DNA of 64,000 bases from Buttiauxella izardii. Its GTDB lineage: Bacteria > Pseudomonadota > Gammaproteobacteria > Enterobacterales > Enterobacteriaceae. The DNA lies in contig NZ_QZWH01000001.1 in assembly GCF_003601925.1 (NCBI RefSeq), positions 1-64,000 on the forward strand, written 5' to 3'. The position numbers were made by a program, and so were the translations under genes. Positions within the stretch are counted from its first letter, which is position 1, and each line of letters starts with the position of its first letter. Under the pieces are notes generated by a model. The model worked only from the letters and a program-made list of their open reading frames with translations. It was not told where the DNA came from and searched no databases. Positions 53,222 to 63,168 of this stretch are shown here, in pieces.

Positions 53222-53875
53222 TTACGCTTCGGGTTCTGCCGGGAGTGGAAGAGGCCAGCCGCCTAAACGTTTCCAGCGGTTGACGATTTCACAAAACAGG
53301 TGCGCGGTTTGCTCGGTGTCATACAAAGCAGAGTGCGCCTGACTGCTGTCAAACGGCATACCCGCCGCGATACAGGCTTTCGCCAGTACGGTTTGGCCTA
53401 ACGCCAGCCCGCTCAACGCAGCGGTATCAAAAGTCACAAACGGATGGAACGGGTTGCGCTTGAGCGAGGCACGTTCTGCAGCCGCCATCATAAAACTGTG
53501 ATCGAAGGTGGCGTTATGGGCGACCATAATTGCGCGGTTGCATCCGCTGTCTTTGATGCCTTTACGCACCATTTTAAAAATCGCATGCAGCGCATCGTAT
53601 TCGCTGACGGCACCACGCAAAGGGTTGTGCGGGTCGATACCATTAAAGGCCAGCGCTTCAGGCTGAAGGATTGCGCCCTCAAACGGTTCGACGTGGAAGT
53701 GCAGTGTTTCATCCGGCGATAACCAGCCGTCTTGATCCATCTTTAAAGTGATGGCTGCGACTTCCAGTAAAGCATCGGTTTTCGCGTTAAAGCCGGCGGT
53801 TTCAACGTCAATCACTACCGGATAAAAACCACGAAAACGGTCGCACAGGCTATGCAGTTGCGTGTTGTCAGACAT
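53222..53875 (-). CDS. rnt: RNase T
   Basis: The 217-residue product is a DEDDh exoribonuclease: first motif [20 protein letters not shown], second [10 protein letters not shown] and the final [11 protein letters not shown] with histidine and aspartate. It trims 3' ends of tRNA and other stable RNA as a dimer. Length agrees with E. coli Rnt. The lhr gene that follows rnt in E. coli is not present: only a terminator separates rnt from grxD. Confidence 0.95.
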   Translation of the reverse strand: MSDNTQLHSLCDRFRGFYPVVIDVETAGFNAKTDALLEVAAITLKMDQDGWLSPDETLHFHVEPFEGAILQPEALAFNGIDPHNPLRGAVSEYDALHAIFKMVRKGIKDSGCNRAIMVAHNATFDHSFMMAAAERASLKRNPFHPFVTFDTAALSGLALGQTVLAKACIAAGMPFDSSQAHSALYDTEQTAHLFCEIVNRWKRLGGWPLPLPAEPEA

Positions 53876-53971
53876 CAGGATCTCTTAATACGGGGAAAAA
53901 GCAGCGCGCATTATGGCAAATTTTATGGAGGGTTGCAGTAGCGGGCGTGAATTACACCCGCTAACCGGGTA

Positions 53972-54379
53972 TTAGTTACCCAGGCCTTGGCCTGCATCTT
54001 TGCTTTCGATCAGCTCAATTTTGTAGCCGTCTGGGTCTTCAACGAAAGCGATAACAGTGGAACCGCCTTTTACCGGGCCAGCTTCACGCGTGACGTTTCC
54101 GCCGTTATTGCGTATACGCTCGCAAGCTTCAGCGGCGTTATCCACGCTCAGGGCAATGTGGCCATAAGCATTGCCTAAATCGTAGCTTTCGGTGCCCCAG
54201 TTGTAGGTCAGCTCGATAACCGCTTCTTCGCTTTCCGGGCCGTAGCCCACGAACGCCAGAGAGTATTTGTATTCAGGGTTTTCGCTGGTACGCAGCAGGG
54301 TCATGCCCAATACTTTGGTGTAAAACTCGATTGAACGTTGCAGGTCGCCGACGCGAAGCATGGTGTGAAGTAAACGCAT
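53972..54379 (-). CDS. gloA: Lactoylglutathione lyase (glyoxalase I)
   Basis: The 135-residue product begins [20 protein letters not shown] with metal-binding histidine 5, and later contains [13 protein letters not shown] and the ending segment [14 protein letters not shown] with the other ligands. It is a nickel enzyme that converts methylglyoxal-glutathione hemithioacetal to S-lactoylglutathione. It follows nemA, its usual partner, by 90 bases that include a hairpin. Confidence 0.96.
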   Translation of the reverse strand: MRLLHTMLRVGDLQRSIEFYTKVLGMTLLRTSENPEYKYSLAFVGYGPESEEAVIELTYNWGTESYDLGNAYGHIALSVDNAAEACERIRNNGGNVTREAGPVKGGSTVIAFVEDPDGYKIELIESKDAGQGLGN

Positions 54380-54432
54380 GTCTATAAATTCCTCTTAGAA
54401 TTAAAGGGTTAATTTCTAAATGTGAGGTAAGT

Positions 54433-54456
54433 ATAGCGGCGAATTAACGCCGCTAT
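54433..54456 (-). terminator. Hairpin between nemA and gloA
   Basis: ATAGCGGCG-AATTAA-CGCCGCTAT, perfect nine-pair stem, no strong T-run. It may reduce read-through from nemA into gloA. Confidence 0.5.
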
Positions 54457-54469
54457 CAACGGAAGAGTC

Positions 54470-55567
54470 TTATAAGGTTGGGTAATCGGTGTAGCCTTCA
54501 GCGCCGCCGCCATAGAAGGTTTCCGGGCGCTGGGCGTTGAGTTCTGCATTATGATGCAGGCGCTCAACCAAATCCGGGTTTGCGATGTAGTCACGGCCAA
54601 AGGCCACGGCATCAATCAAACCTTTCTCAATTAAAGCTTCGGCTTTCTCTGGGGTATAAGCGCCCGCGCCGATGATCACGCCGTTGAAACGCTCACGCAC
54701 TTTCTGACGGAATTCTTCTGAGTACGGCTTGCCGCCCGCCCAGTCTGGCTCAGACATATGCAGGTAAGCGATACCGCGTTTGTTCAGTTCATCAATCAGA
54801 TACAGCGCGTCATCTTCTTCATTCGGGCCGTTATCCACATTCTGGAATGAACCGACTGGGGAAACACGGATACCAATACGGTCTGCGCTCCACTCTTTGC
54901 TGACGGCATCAACCACTTCCAGCACCAGACGGGCGCGGTTTTCACGGCTGCCGCCATATTCATCGGTACGATGGTTAGAGGAAGGAGAGAGGAACTGGTG
55001 CAACAAATAACCGTGTGCGGAATGCAGTTCAACCATATCAAAACCGGCATCACGGGCGTTGCCTACCGCCTGGCGGAAGTCATTGACGATGCCAGGGATT
55101 TCATTCAGTTCAAGTGCACGCGGCATGGAAGTATCGACGCGAATCGCATGACCGTTTTCATCACGCAGCGATGTACGAGTTCCCGCAGAGAGTGCAGACG
55201 GTGCAACCGGAGCCTGTTGGCCTGGCTGAATGCTGTTGTGCGAAATACGACCGGTATGCCACAGCTGCACAGCAATGCGGCCATCGGCGGCGTGAACGCC
55301 TGCGGTGATTTTCTTCCACGCGGCAATTTGCTCATCGCTATGCAGACCTGGTGCGCCTTCATAACCTTTTGCTTGTGCAGAAATCTGCGTGGCTTCGCTG
55401 ATGATAAGCCCGGAACTGGCGCGCTGACGGTAGTATTCGCCCATCAAAGGCGTTGGGATATCACCCGGCACAATGCTGCGCAGGCGCGTTAACGGCGCCA
55501 TAAAAATGCGGTTTGGCGTGGTGATGGCACCGACTTTCAGTGGGGTAAATAATTTATCTGCTGACAT
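54470..55567 (-). CDS. nemA: N-ethylmaleimide reductase
   Basis: The 365-residue product is an Old Yellow Enzyme of E. coli NemA length, with [36 protein letters not shown] and active-site [20 protein letters not shown]. It reduces electrophiles such as maleimides, nitroaromatics and bleach products. It is preceded by a NemR-like operator of its own and by a terminator at the end of nemR. Confidence 0.95.
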   Translation of the reverse strand: MSADKLFTPLKVGAITTPNRIFMAPLTRLRSIVPGDIPTPLMGEYYRQRASSGLIISEATQISAQAKGYEGAPGLHSDEQIAAWKKITAGVHAADGRIAVQLWHTGRISHNSIQPGQQAPVAPSALSAGTRTSLRDENGHAIRVDTSMPRALELNEIPGIVNDFRQAVGNARDAGFDMVELHSAHGYLLHQFLSPSSNHRTDEYGGSRENRARLVLEVVDAVSKEWSADRIGIRVSPVGSFQNVDNGPNEEDDALYLIDELNKRGIAYLHMSEPDWAGGKPYSEEFRQKVRERFNGVIIGAGAYTPEKAEALIEKGLIDAVAFGRDYIANPDLVERLHHNAELNAQRPETFYGGGAEGYTDYPTL

Positions 55568-55582
55568 GTTTGATCCTTAAAA

Positions 55583-55597
55583 TAGACCGGTCGTCTA
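55583..55597. promoter_or_regulatory. NemR-like operator before nemA
   Basis: TAGACCGGTCGTCTA, inverted TAGAC/GTCTA arms, 16 bases before the nemA start. It shares TAGACC with the site upstream of nemR. Confidence 0.65.
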
Positions 55598-55616
55598 GTA
55601 TTCTGGTAAATAAAAA

Positions 55617-55636
55617 AGCCTGTCAGGAGACAGGCT
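55617..55636 (-). terminator. Intrinsic terminator overlapping the nemR stop
   Basis: On the minus strand AGCCTGTC-TCCT-GACAGGCT is followed by TTTTTATTT. The nemR stop codon lies inside the stem. It should uncouple nemA from nemR transcription. Confidence 0.85.
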
Positions 55637-56222
55637 CCGCTAATAATTGGGTGACGTGGGCGAGGGCGCATTCCAGCGGCATCGCACTCCGTGAAATCTT
55701 CGCCTGCAGGCTCGCGCCGAGCCACAGCGCATAAATCACCTGAGCCTGGCTTACTGCCGAATCACTTAATTTCAGGCTTTTCTCGGCATGACCTTTTTCC
55801 AGCGCATCGGCAAGCTGGGAAACAATTTGCGCCGAGCCTTTGTTCAACGCCGAACGCATGTCTTCCGAAAGGTCACAAACCTCAGCCGACAGCTTGACGG
55901 TTAAGCAACTGATCAGGCTACCGTGCTGGGAAAACCAGTTAACGGTTTCCTGATACCAGGCCAATAACTTTTCACGATAATTCCCGCTGCCATGCGAAAA
56001 ATGTTGCTCTAATCGCAGGTTGTAAGCGGTGTAATAGCGTTCAAGCATCGCCACGCCAAACGCTTCTTTAGAGCGAAAGTAGTGATAAAAAGAGCCTTTC
56101 GGCACTTCGGCGGTGGTTAACAGTTCGCTTAATCCCATGCCAGTAAAACCGCGTTGCAGGCAAAGCTGCTCGCCGGTCGCAAGGAGATGTTCACGTGTGT
56201 CATGGTCAGGATGTCTGTTCAT
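55623..56222 (-). CDS. nemR: TetR-family electrophile and bleach sensor NemR
   Basis: The 199-residue product has the TetR HTH (TGMGLSELLTTAEVPKGSFY then YHYFRSKEAF) and the redox cysteine region (GSLISCLTVKLSAEVCDL), which includes the conserved Cys106. It represses nemRA and gloA until oxidised by HOCl, quinones or aldehydes. Its own operator lies just upstream. Confidence 0.94.
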   Translation of the reverse strand: MNRHPDHDTREHLLATGEQLCLQRGFTGMGLSELLTTAEVPKGSFYHYFRSKEAFGVAMLERYYTAYNLRLEQHFSHGSGNYREKLLAWYQETVNWFSQHGSLISCLTVKLSAEVCDLSEDMRSALNKGSAQIVSQLADALEKGHAEKSLKLSDSAVSQAQVIYALWLGASLQAKISRSAMPLECALAHVTQLLAEPVS

Positions 56223-56236
56223 GGGAAAGAATGTAA

Positions 56237-56252
56237 TAGACCAGTCGGTCTA
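56237..56252. promoter_or_regulatory. NemR operator before nemR
   Basis: TAGACCAGTCGGTCTA is a palindrome (TAGACC/GGTCTA) 14 bases before the nemR start, as in the E. coli nemR promoter. Confidence 0.8.
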
Positions 56253-56293
56253 ATGCAAGTCTCAGGCGGTAGATTTTTTCTACCGCCTGACAG

Positions 56294-57931
56294 TCAGGCT
56301 TTACGACAGGTGGCGAGAATATCCATATCTTTTTGATATTCTGAGGTTTGAATATCCATCATCCCAAGCAAGGTTGAGAAAATATTATCCTGCGATACGT
56401 TCTCTGTAGCCGCCTTTTTGCTCAGGCAATCGGCGTTGACCGCAAAGTTTTGTTGGTAATCTTTCGACAACCAGAACAGGAACGGAATGTGCGTTTGCTG
56501 GGAAGGAGCCAGCATGTAAGGCGTGCCGTGCAGATAAATCCCGTTTTCGCCTAACGATTCGCCATGGTCAGATAGATACACCAGCGCGGTGTTGAACTTG
56601 TCGCTACGGGTTTTGAGTTCATCAATGGTGCGGCTCACCACATCATCGGTATACAAAATGGTGTTGTCGTAAGTGTTGATCAGTGATTGATGGTCACAGT
56701 CCTGAATCTGGTTACTGTCACAGGTTGGCGTGAAGCGGCGGAATTTGTCCGGGTAACGGCGATAATAAGCCGGGCCGTGGCTGCCCATCAGGTGCAATAC
56801 GATAACGGAATCCTGCTGCACGCCGTCGAGAATATTGCCAAAGCGGTTCAGTAACGTTTCATCAATACAGGATTGATCTTTACACAATGAATCCAGTTTC
56901 CACTGGGTCATATCCGTATGAGGGATACGGTTGCAGGCACCTTTGCACCCGCCGTCGTTTTCGCGCCACAGCAGGTTAACACCTGCATGGGCCATCACAT
57001 CCAGCAGGCCTTCCTGATGCTGTGCCAGTGAGGCATCGTAATTTTTACGTGGCATGTTGGAGAACATGCAGGGCACCGATACCGCGGTTTCCGTTCCACA
57101 CGATGAAGCATTCGGGAAGTAAATGATGTCCTGTTTTTTCAGTTCCGGGTTAGTTTCACGAGCGTAGCCATTTAACGAATAGTTTTCCGCGCGGGAAGCT
57201 TCGCCGACGATAAACACAACAACGGTTTTCTTTTTCTGCTGATTAATCACCGGCCCTTTATGAGCATCTTCACCAATTTTGATTAGCGTCTGATCGCCCG
57301 CAAACCAGCGCGCCTGGCTATAACGGCTGATGGCGCTGATATAGTTGGCCGGAGTTACCATCTTCACCATGTTTTTGTTGTTGCGCAACAGCGAGGCATA
57401 GTCTTTATAAAATACCGAAGCCACCAGAATAATGACCAACAGACCTGCCAGCACGCCGACCAGACGCGTCAACAGTGTGTACCACCAGCGCGACGGCTTG
57501 ATTTTAATCGCTGAGAGAATAAGAGCGGGAACAATGCCAGCCAGACCCAACCACAGGAACAATTGCGGAGTGATTAGCGCGAGTGCTTCCTGGGAGTCGG
57601 TTTCAAAAACGTTGGTCATCATATTTTTGTCGATGACCGCGCCATAGGTAAACATAAAGTAATTACTGGCCGCGCAACCAATCACTAATATCACCAGCAG
57701 CGGTTTACGCAGCCATGGAATATTAATCAGGCTGAAAATTGACACCCACGCGCTGAACAATACAACAGGCACCGAAATGGCGAAAACCCAGCTATGGAAG
57801 GAGTGTGGGGCGATGATTTCCCAAGCGCGTTTAATAAACAGTGAATTGATTAAAGTGAAGAAAAAAGCACAACAAAGGTTAAATCTGGAGTCGTTACATT
57901 GTAACTTCTTAATGATTTCCATAACGTCCAT
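56294..57931 (-). CDS. EptA-type lipid A phosphoethanolamine transferase
   Basis: The 545-residue product has five N-terminal membrane helices and a periplasmic alkaline-phosphatase-fold domain. Zinc and nucleophile motifs are intact: IVGEASRAENYS (E244), SSCGTETAVSVPCM with Thr280, HLMGSHGPAYY and LSDHGESLGENGIYLHG. It matches EptA over its length rather than CptA or EptC. It adds phosphoethanolamine to lipid A, a change known to lower susceptibility to cationic peptides and polymyxins. In E. coli nemR and ydhL are adjacent, so the gene is an insertion here, and it is not linked to a basRS pair. Confidence 0.9.
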   Translation of the reverse strand: MDVMEIIKKLQCNDSRFNLCCAFFFTLINSLFIKRAWEIIAPHSFHSWVFAISVPVVLFSAWVSIFSLINIPWLRKPLLVILVIGCAASNYFMFTYGAVIDKNMMTNVFETDSQEALALITPQLFLWLGLAGIVPALILSAIKIKPSRWWYTLLTRLVGVLAGLLVIILVASVFYKDYASLLRNNKNMVKMVTPANYISAISRYSQARWFAGDQTLIKIGEDAHKGPVINQQKKKTVVVFIVGEASRAENYSLNGYARETNPELKKQDIIYFPNASSCGTETAVSVPCMFSNMPRKNYDASLAQHQEGLLDVMAHAGVNLLWRENDGGCKGACNRIPHTDMTQWKLDSLCKDQSCIDETLLNRFGNILDGVQQDSVIVLHLMGSHGPAYYRRYPDKFRRFTPTCDSNQIQDCDHQSLINTYDNTILYTDDVVSRTIDELKTRSDKFNTALVYLSDHGESLGENGIYLHGTPYMLAPSQQTHIPFLFWLSKDYQQNFAVNADCLSKKAATENVSQDNIFSTLLGMMDIQTSEYQKDMDILATCRKA

Positions 57932-58058
57932 AACTGATCGTATATAATGGACGTAGGTTAATTAAATAAGATTAGGTGAACCTTAATTTCACCGCATCGC
58001 TTGCAACAATCTGCATGTCAGGCTTCAATTGAAGCAGCGTGGTTAAAGAGGTTTGCGA

Positions 58059-58298
58059 GTGTCAGAACAGTTAGAGTTTTTCCCTATACAAAGCCCGTGT
58101 CGTGGCATCTGCCAGTCAGATGAGCGCGGCTTTTGTCGTGGCTGTATGCGTAGCCGTGATGAACGTTTTCAGTGGCAGCAACTGAGCGATGGGCAAAAAC
58201 AGGAAGTACTGCGCTTATGCCGCCAGCGATTAATGCGTAAATTACGCGCAAACAAGTCCACATCCCCTGAAGAACCGCAACAACCCTCACTTTTTTAA
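58059..58298 (+). CDS. ydhL: YdhL, DUF1289 iron-sulfur-type small protein
   Basis: The start is a GTG with AGAGG upstream, giving 79 residues as in E. coli YdhL. Cysteines in SPCRGICQSDERGFCRGCMR (CxxxC...CxxC) mark DUF1289. The function is unknown. It is followed by ydhF 58 bases later. Confidence 0.9.
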   Translation: MSEQLEFFPIQSPCRGICQSDERGFCRGCMRSRDERFQWQQLSDGQKQEVLRLCRQRLMRKLRANKSTSPEEPQQPSLF

Positions 58299-58356
58299 TT
58301 CTCCGATCCCTTTATACTCAGTCGTAGAATTCTTTTAAAAACTGAGGACAGGCTTT

Positions 58357-59253
58357 ATGGTACAGCGCATTACGATTTCCCCGCAGGGACCAGAATTTTC
58401 ACGTCTGGTGATGGGATATTGGCGTTTGATGGAGTGGAATATGTCCGCGCCTCAACTGGCCAGCTTTATTGAAGAGCATGTCGACCTGGGGATTACTACG
58501 GCTGACCACGCTGATATTTACGGCGGTTATCAATGCGAGGCCGCATTTGGCGAGGCCATGCGTCTGGCGCCACATTTGCGTCAGAAGATGGAAATCGTCA
58601 CCAAGTGCGGGATTGCCACCACGGCAAAACCTGACCACGCGCTGGGGCATTACATCACCGACAAATCTCACATCATCAGCAGCGCGGAAACCTCGCTTCA
58701 GAACCTGGCAACTGACTATCTTGACCTGCTGTTAATTCACCGTCCTGATCCTTTAATGGATGCGGACGAAGTGGCCGAAGCGTTCACCTCGCTGCATCAG
58801 AGCGGCAAAGTGCGTCATTTTGGCGTTTCAAACTTTACCCCGGCTCAGTTTGCGTTATTGCAATCGCGCCTGCCGTTCACGCTGGCGACCAACCAGGTAG
58901 AAATTTCCCCGGTTCACCAGCCGACCATTCTTGATGGCACACTGGATCAATGTCAGCAACTGCGCGTGCATCCGATGGCATGGTCTTGTCTGGGCGGCGG
59001 TAGCCTGTTTAATGACGAAGCTTTCCAGCCGCTGCGCGATGAGCTGCAAGCTGTTGCAACGGAGATCGGTGCTGAGACAATCGAGCAGGTGGTTTATGCG
59101 TGGGTGATGCGTTTGCCATCGAAGCCACTGCCAATTATTGGCTCCGGTAAAATCGAACGTGTGCGCTCAGCGATTCATTCTCTGAGCCTTGATATGAGCC
59201 GCCAGCAGTGGTTCCGCATTCGTAAAGCCGCGCTGGGTTACGACGTGCCATAA
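58357..59253 (+). CDS. ydhF: YdhF aldo-keto reductase-type oxidoreductase
   Basis: The 298-residue product is an AKR TIM barrel of E. coli YdhF length: TTADHADIYGGYQCEAAFGE with catalytic Asp and Tyr, KMEIVTKCGIATTAKPDH, and NADP-binding PIIGSGKIERVRSA. Physiological substrate unknown. Confidence 0.93.
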   Translation: MVQRITISPQGPEFSRLVMGYWRLMEWNMSAPQLASFIEEHVDLGITTADHADIYGGYQCEAAFGEAMRLAPHLRQKMEIVTKCGIATTAKPDHALGHYITDKSHIISSAETSLQNLATDYLDLLLIHRPDPLMDADEVAEAFTSLHQSGKVRHFGVSNFTPAQFALLQSRLPFTLATNQVEISPVHQPTILDGTLDQCQQLRVHPMAWSCLGGGSLFNDEAFQPLRDELQAVATEIGAETIEQVVYAWVMRLPSKPLPIIGSGKIERVRSAIHSLSLDMSRQQWFRIRKAALGYDVP

Positions 59254-59335
59254 ATCCCAAAAACCGTTATCTCCCGGAGGAATCGACTTCTCTGGCCTAT
59301 GCTTAACAGGGCAAACATGAATCCGGGAGATAAAT

Positions 59336-59857
59336 ATGAAGCGAATAAGTCTGGCTTTTCTTGCGCTTTTTAGCTGTGCGGCGGCTCAGGCTGCAAGCAC
59401 CGAAGTGGAAATGAATCTCGTCACGGCGAAGGGAATTGACCATTCTCTTGGCACCGTGAAAATCACCGAAACCGATAAAGGCCTGGTTTTTGCGCCAGAC
59501 CTGCGAACACTTCCCCCTGGCGAACATGGCTTCCATGTCCACGCCAAAGGCAGCTGTGATGCTGCAATGAAAGATGGCAAACCTTCAGCGGCTGAAGCGG
59601 CGGGTGGGCATCTTGATCCTGATAATACCGGCAAACATATGGGCCCGATGGGTGTTGGGCATCTGGGCGATTTACCGGTGCTGGTGGTCGATAACGACGG
59701 CAGCGCAACTCAACCCGTTACCGCACCGCGCCTGAAAAAACTCGATGATGTCAAAGGCAAAGCGCTGATGGTGCATGTTGACGGCGATAATATGTCCGAT
59801 CAACCTAAACCGCTTGGCGGTGGTGGGGCACGTTACGCCTGCGGCGCTATTCAGTAA
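59336..59857 (+). CDS. sodC: Periplasmic copper-zinc superoxide dismutase
   Basis: The 173-residue product has a signal peptide (ends AQA, residue 20), the Cu/Zn ligands of GEHGFHVHAKGSCD and GGHLDPDNTGKHMGPMG, and the terminal GGGARYACGAIQ. It removes periplasmic superoxide and matches E. coli SodC. GGGAG precedes the ATG. Confidence 0.95.
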   Translation: MKRISLAFLALFSCAAAQAASTEVEMNLVTAKGIDHSLGTVKITETDKGLVFAPDLRTLPPGEHGFHVHAKGSCDAAMKDGKPSAAEAAGGHLDPDNTGKHMGPMGVGHLGDLPVLVVDNDGSATQPVTAPRLKKLDDVKGKALMVHVDGDNMSDQPKPLGGGGARYACGAIQ

Positions 59858-59859
59858 TA

Positions 59860-61880
59860 TCAGCGGCTGCCTGCCAGCGTTCCGGCAGGCGGCGCTTGTT
59901 CCAGTTGTGAAAGCGAACAATAGAGCCGCCAGATAATTCCCGCCAGTTCACGCGCTGCCGGATTGTGATGGTGCGCGAGAGTTTCCGACATCTTCTGTAA
60001 TTCCTGCAACGTTACCGCCAGCGAGCGCTGCTGAACGCCACGTTCGCTCATCACATCCCGCAAGGTATGAATGCAAACATCACGTACCTGAGAAAGCGGG
60101 TCGGAACGCGTTTCCCAGCTTCGCAATTGCCAAACGACATGCGAACAGTTAAGCAGCACCACTCCCCAACGCAGCAGCCAGCGGCGCGCAACCTCTTCCT
60201 TGCTGTTACTCAACTGGCTGATGTGGTGATAAACCAAAGATTCAAACTGATTCTCTGAATGTTGCGGTTTGCGGCTTAACTGGTCGACAAAACCCCGGCG
60301 TAAAGCGCGAATATGGCGGCGGCCTTTGCGCATGTCTGAACCTGGGCGCAGAACGGAGAAGGCAACCCACGAAAGACCGACGCCAATCACCTTCGCCAGA
60401 TTGTCATTAAGGAAATCCGCGAAGTCATAAACTGGTGGATTAGTGACCGCAATAAACGACCCCATGAAAACGATGAGTTGCCCCCACAGTCCAGCCAGTT
60501 TGGGCTGTTGCAGTTTGAGTAACTGCATGGTCGCCAGCAGCGGTAATAAGAAAATCAGGAACTGCCAGAGATCGGTGATCTGCACCATCAGGCCAAATTT
60601 AACCAGGAAGCTAAACAGCGACAGCCACAACAAGGTGCGCATCAACAAAGTGAGGGAATTGAGCGGCGAAGCGACCGATGAATAAAGTACGCAGCTGATT
60701 GCCGCCAGCGACAGCGCGCCGCTTCCACCATCCCATTGCGTGCTGATACACCAGGCTCCGGTGACGGTAATCACGCAGAAGGTGCGCAATGCACTCCACA
60801 GTGCTTCGGTATTATCGGTATGACGTGCCAGCGGCGGGGTCTTCGGCGGTTCGACTTCTGACACGGGCGTGGCATTTTCCAGCTCGCGCAACCACCGTTT
60901 GCTGTTCAGATATAACCAGCAGAAATAGCGCAGACGATGCCAGAAAGCCTGATGGCGGAAATCATCTTCGTTAGATGGTGCAATCTGTTGGAGCAGGCGA
61001 GCAATGTCGTATTTATGCGTATCTTCACGCGCGAGTTCCTTAATTAACTCATCCAGAACGCGCCATAAATTTTCTGGCGGATTGGGCCAGTTCATCAACA
61101 TGCGGCGTAAGCCGGAAATCACGCTCGTCAGACGTAGCTGTTGGTGAATTAAATAATTGAGCAAATTGTTCTGACGGCGGAAACGATAATGGCTCCAGAA
61201 CGCCTGAATCCTTAATAGATTCATGGTTAAAATTTGGCCGATGACCCCTTCGTGCGCGGTGCGAATGGCATCAGTGGTTTCTGGTTTCCACAACATCGAA
61301 GCGTGTTCCAGCAGGCGCGAATGCATGTTTCGTAATGCGCTAAGCAGCGTGGTGCCATCAGAGGTGCTGGGCAGCACCATCATCATAAAACCGCCACACA
61401 AAATCCCGACGATAACTTCACACACACGCGCCTGAGTAATATCCCAAAGCTGCGTGGTTTCAACGGTATTGACCATCGGGAAAGCGATAATCGCGGCGGT
61501 GTAGCCTGCCAGCATAAACGCGTACGCCACGTTATTCTGGAAATGGCTGGAACTCCAGGTACACAGCGCCAGCCAGCCGCCATCGCAAAAGTAAACAGCC
61601 ACGGATCGTTAAGCGTGTTTCCGGCAATAATCAGCGAAGCCATCGCGCCAATCAGGCTGCCAACCACGCGCCCCAGACTTTTACTGACCACGCCGCCGAC
61701 GGTAGGGAAACTCACTACCGCTGCAGACGTCATTGCCCAATAGGGTTCATCTAAGTTGAGATAATAAGCGATGGTTAATGCGAGACACATCGCAATGGCG
61801 TTGCGCAGGGCATAACGCCATTGACCGGCATTCGCTTTGCCCCAGGGGGTATTTCGCCATGACAACGCCGAGATTTTCAT
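59860..61880 (-). pseudogene. ydhK: ydhK, FUSC membrane protein, apparent one-base frameshift
   Basis: Two overlapping frames cover one gene. The first starts at 61880 ([20 protein letters not shown]) and is in frame to about 61580; the second continues from the same point to 59860. Adding one base between AMAA and WLALCTW near 61577-61581 restores an unbroken product of about 673 residues, the size of E. coli YdhK (670). The remainder ([40 protein letters not shown]) is well conserved. Either the gene is recently broken, or the base is a sequencing error. It is an aromatic acid exporter-like inner-membrane protein of the ydhIJK set. Confidence 0.88.
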
Positions 61881-61888
61881 CAGCGCAA

Positions 61889-62746
61889 TCAGTGCTTAAT
61901 GGAGACGGTGCAGGTGGTGCCGGAAACCAGCGTGACCCCTTGTGGAATCTCATCAAGTTTAATTCGCACCGGAACACGTTGGGCCAGACGCACCCACGGC
62001 ACGTTGGGTTTGATGTCCGGCACTAAATTGCTGTCGCTTTCCACGCTCTGGTCGTAAATAGCGCGGCCAATACTTTGCACTTTTCCGCTTAACGGAACAT
62101 GGCCGCTATATAAAACGATTTGCGCCGCATTACCGGGCTGAATATGGCGAAGTTTGGTTTCTTCAAAATAACCGACGACATAAAAAGAGTGACTATCAAC
62201 CAGCGCAAATACCGGCTGCCCGGAGGTGGCATAGTTCCCGGTGCGCGTTGAAAGATTCGTCACCCAGCCATCAACCGGGGCGGTAACCGTGGTTTGGGTA
62301 ATCTGCCATCTTGCTTGTTCAAGCGTGGCTTCAGCGGCTTTCACTGCGGCCTGCGCGGCTTTGACATTAATATTGGCGGTATCCATATCTTCCGCAGAGA
62401 TATAATTGCGTGGCAAATTCTTGCGGCGATTCGCTTCGTTGCTGGCTTTGCTAAGTTCAGATTGCGCCTGAGCAAGCTGCGCCTGCGCATTAAGCTCGGC
62501 GATGTGGTACGGCGTAACATCAATGGTGAATAAAGTGGTGCCCGCTTTTACGAACTGGTTATCTTCAATATTGAGCTGGGTGATGGTTCCTGATACTTGC
62601 GGCGTGATGCTGACTTGCTCTGCGCGAACCTTCCCGTCTCGCGTCCAGGGCGATTGCATGTAATAATTCCATAACAACCAGCCAACAATGATGGCTACGG
62701 CGAAAATCAGTAACGTGGAAAAGTACTTTATTGTTTTCATATTCAT
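61889..62746 (-). CDS. ydhJ: YdhJ, HlyD-family membrane fusion protein
   Basis: The 285-residue product has one N-terminal membrane anchor ([20 protein letters not shown]), a biotinyl-lipoyl-like segment ([20 protein letters not shown]) and an alpha-helical hairpin. It is the periplasmic adaptor for YdhK, by analogy with AaeA and AaeB. It lies eight bases before ydhK and three bases after ydhI. Confidence 0.92.
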   Translation of the reverse strand: MNMKTIKYFSTLLIFAVAIIVGWLLWNYYMQSPWTRDGKVRAEQVSITPQVSGTITQLNIEDNQFVKAGTTLFTIDVTPYHIAELNAQAQLAQAQSELSKASNEANRRKNLPRNYISAEDMDTANINVKAAQAAVKAAEATLEQARWQITQTTVTAPVDGWVTNLSTRTGNYATSGQPVFALVDSHSFYVVGYFEETKLRHIQPGNAAQIVLYSGHVPLSGKVQSIGRAIYDQSVESDSNLVPDIKPNVPWVRLAQRVPVRIKLDEIPQGVTLVSGTTCTVSIKH

Positions 62747-62749
62747 GCT

Positions 62750-62986
62750 TTACCACACCACCAGAATCACAAGGCCCGCACTGACAGACAGCGAGAATAA
62801 CGACAAATCCATTAATGTCGGATGCCAGATCTCGCCGGAATACATCCAGTCACGCAACAAATGATGCAGGATGAGCCAGATAAAAAAGCCGACCATAACC
62901 GCTTTAAAAAGAGGGGGGAAATAGATAGATGCACCGACAATCAGGTCCTGAAGAGGAAGGCCTGAATTTATAAAATTGAAACTCAC
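62750..62986 (-). CDS. ydhI: YdhI, DUF1656 small membrane protein
   Basis: The 78-residue product has two membrane helices, with the DUF1656 pattern [20 protein letters not shown] and [16 protein letters not shown]. It starts the ydhIJK operon, divergent from slyA. Confidence 0.92.
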   Translation of the reverse strand: MSFNFINSGLPLQDLIVGASIYFPPLFKAVMVGFFIWLILHHLLRDWMYSGEIWHPTLMDLSLFSLSVSAGLVILVVW

Positions 62987-63140
62987 GTCAGATAATCCTT
63001 TAAAATTCCGGGGGGTGACTGCCGTTTCCCCTGACTTAGATGTAAACTAAAATTATAGCTGGTTGCATAACATCAGCAAAAATAAGGATTTTGTTTTTTC
63101 AATTAAAGCCTGCACAGTAGTTTAAAATCAGTATAATATG

Positions 63141-63152
63141 TTAGCAAGCTAA
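63141..63152. promoter_or_regulatory. SlyA box in slyA promoter
   Basis: TTAGCAAGCTAA is the exact 12-base SlyA consensus. It lies just after a TATAAT (63132-63137) and before the AAGGAG of slyA, the position for autorepression, and is also near the ydhI promoter. Confidence 0.85.
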
Positions 63153-63168
63153 TTATAAGGAGATGAAA

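Noticed and set aside
57932..58000. PmrA box before the eptA-like gene
   Set aside because: No pair of CTTAAT-type half-sites with the right spacing was found; only an imperfect dyad is present.
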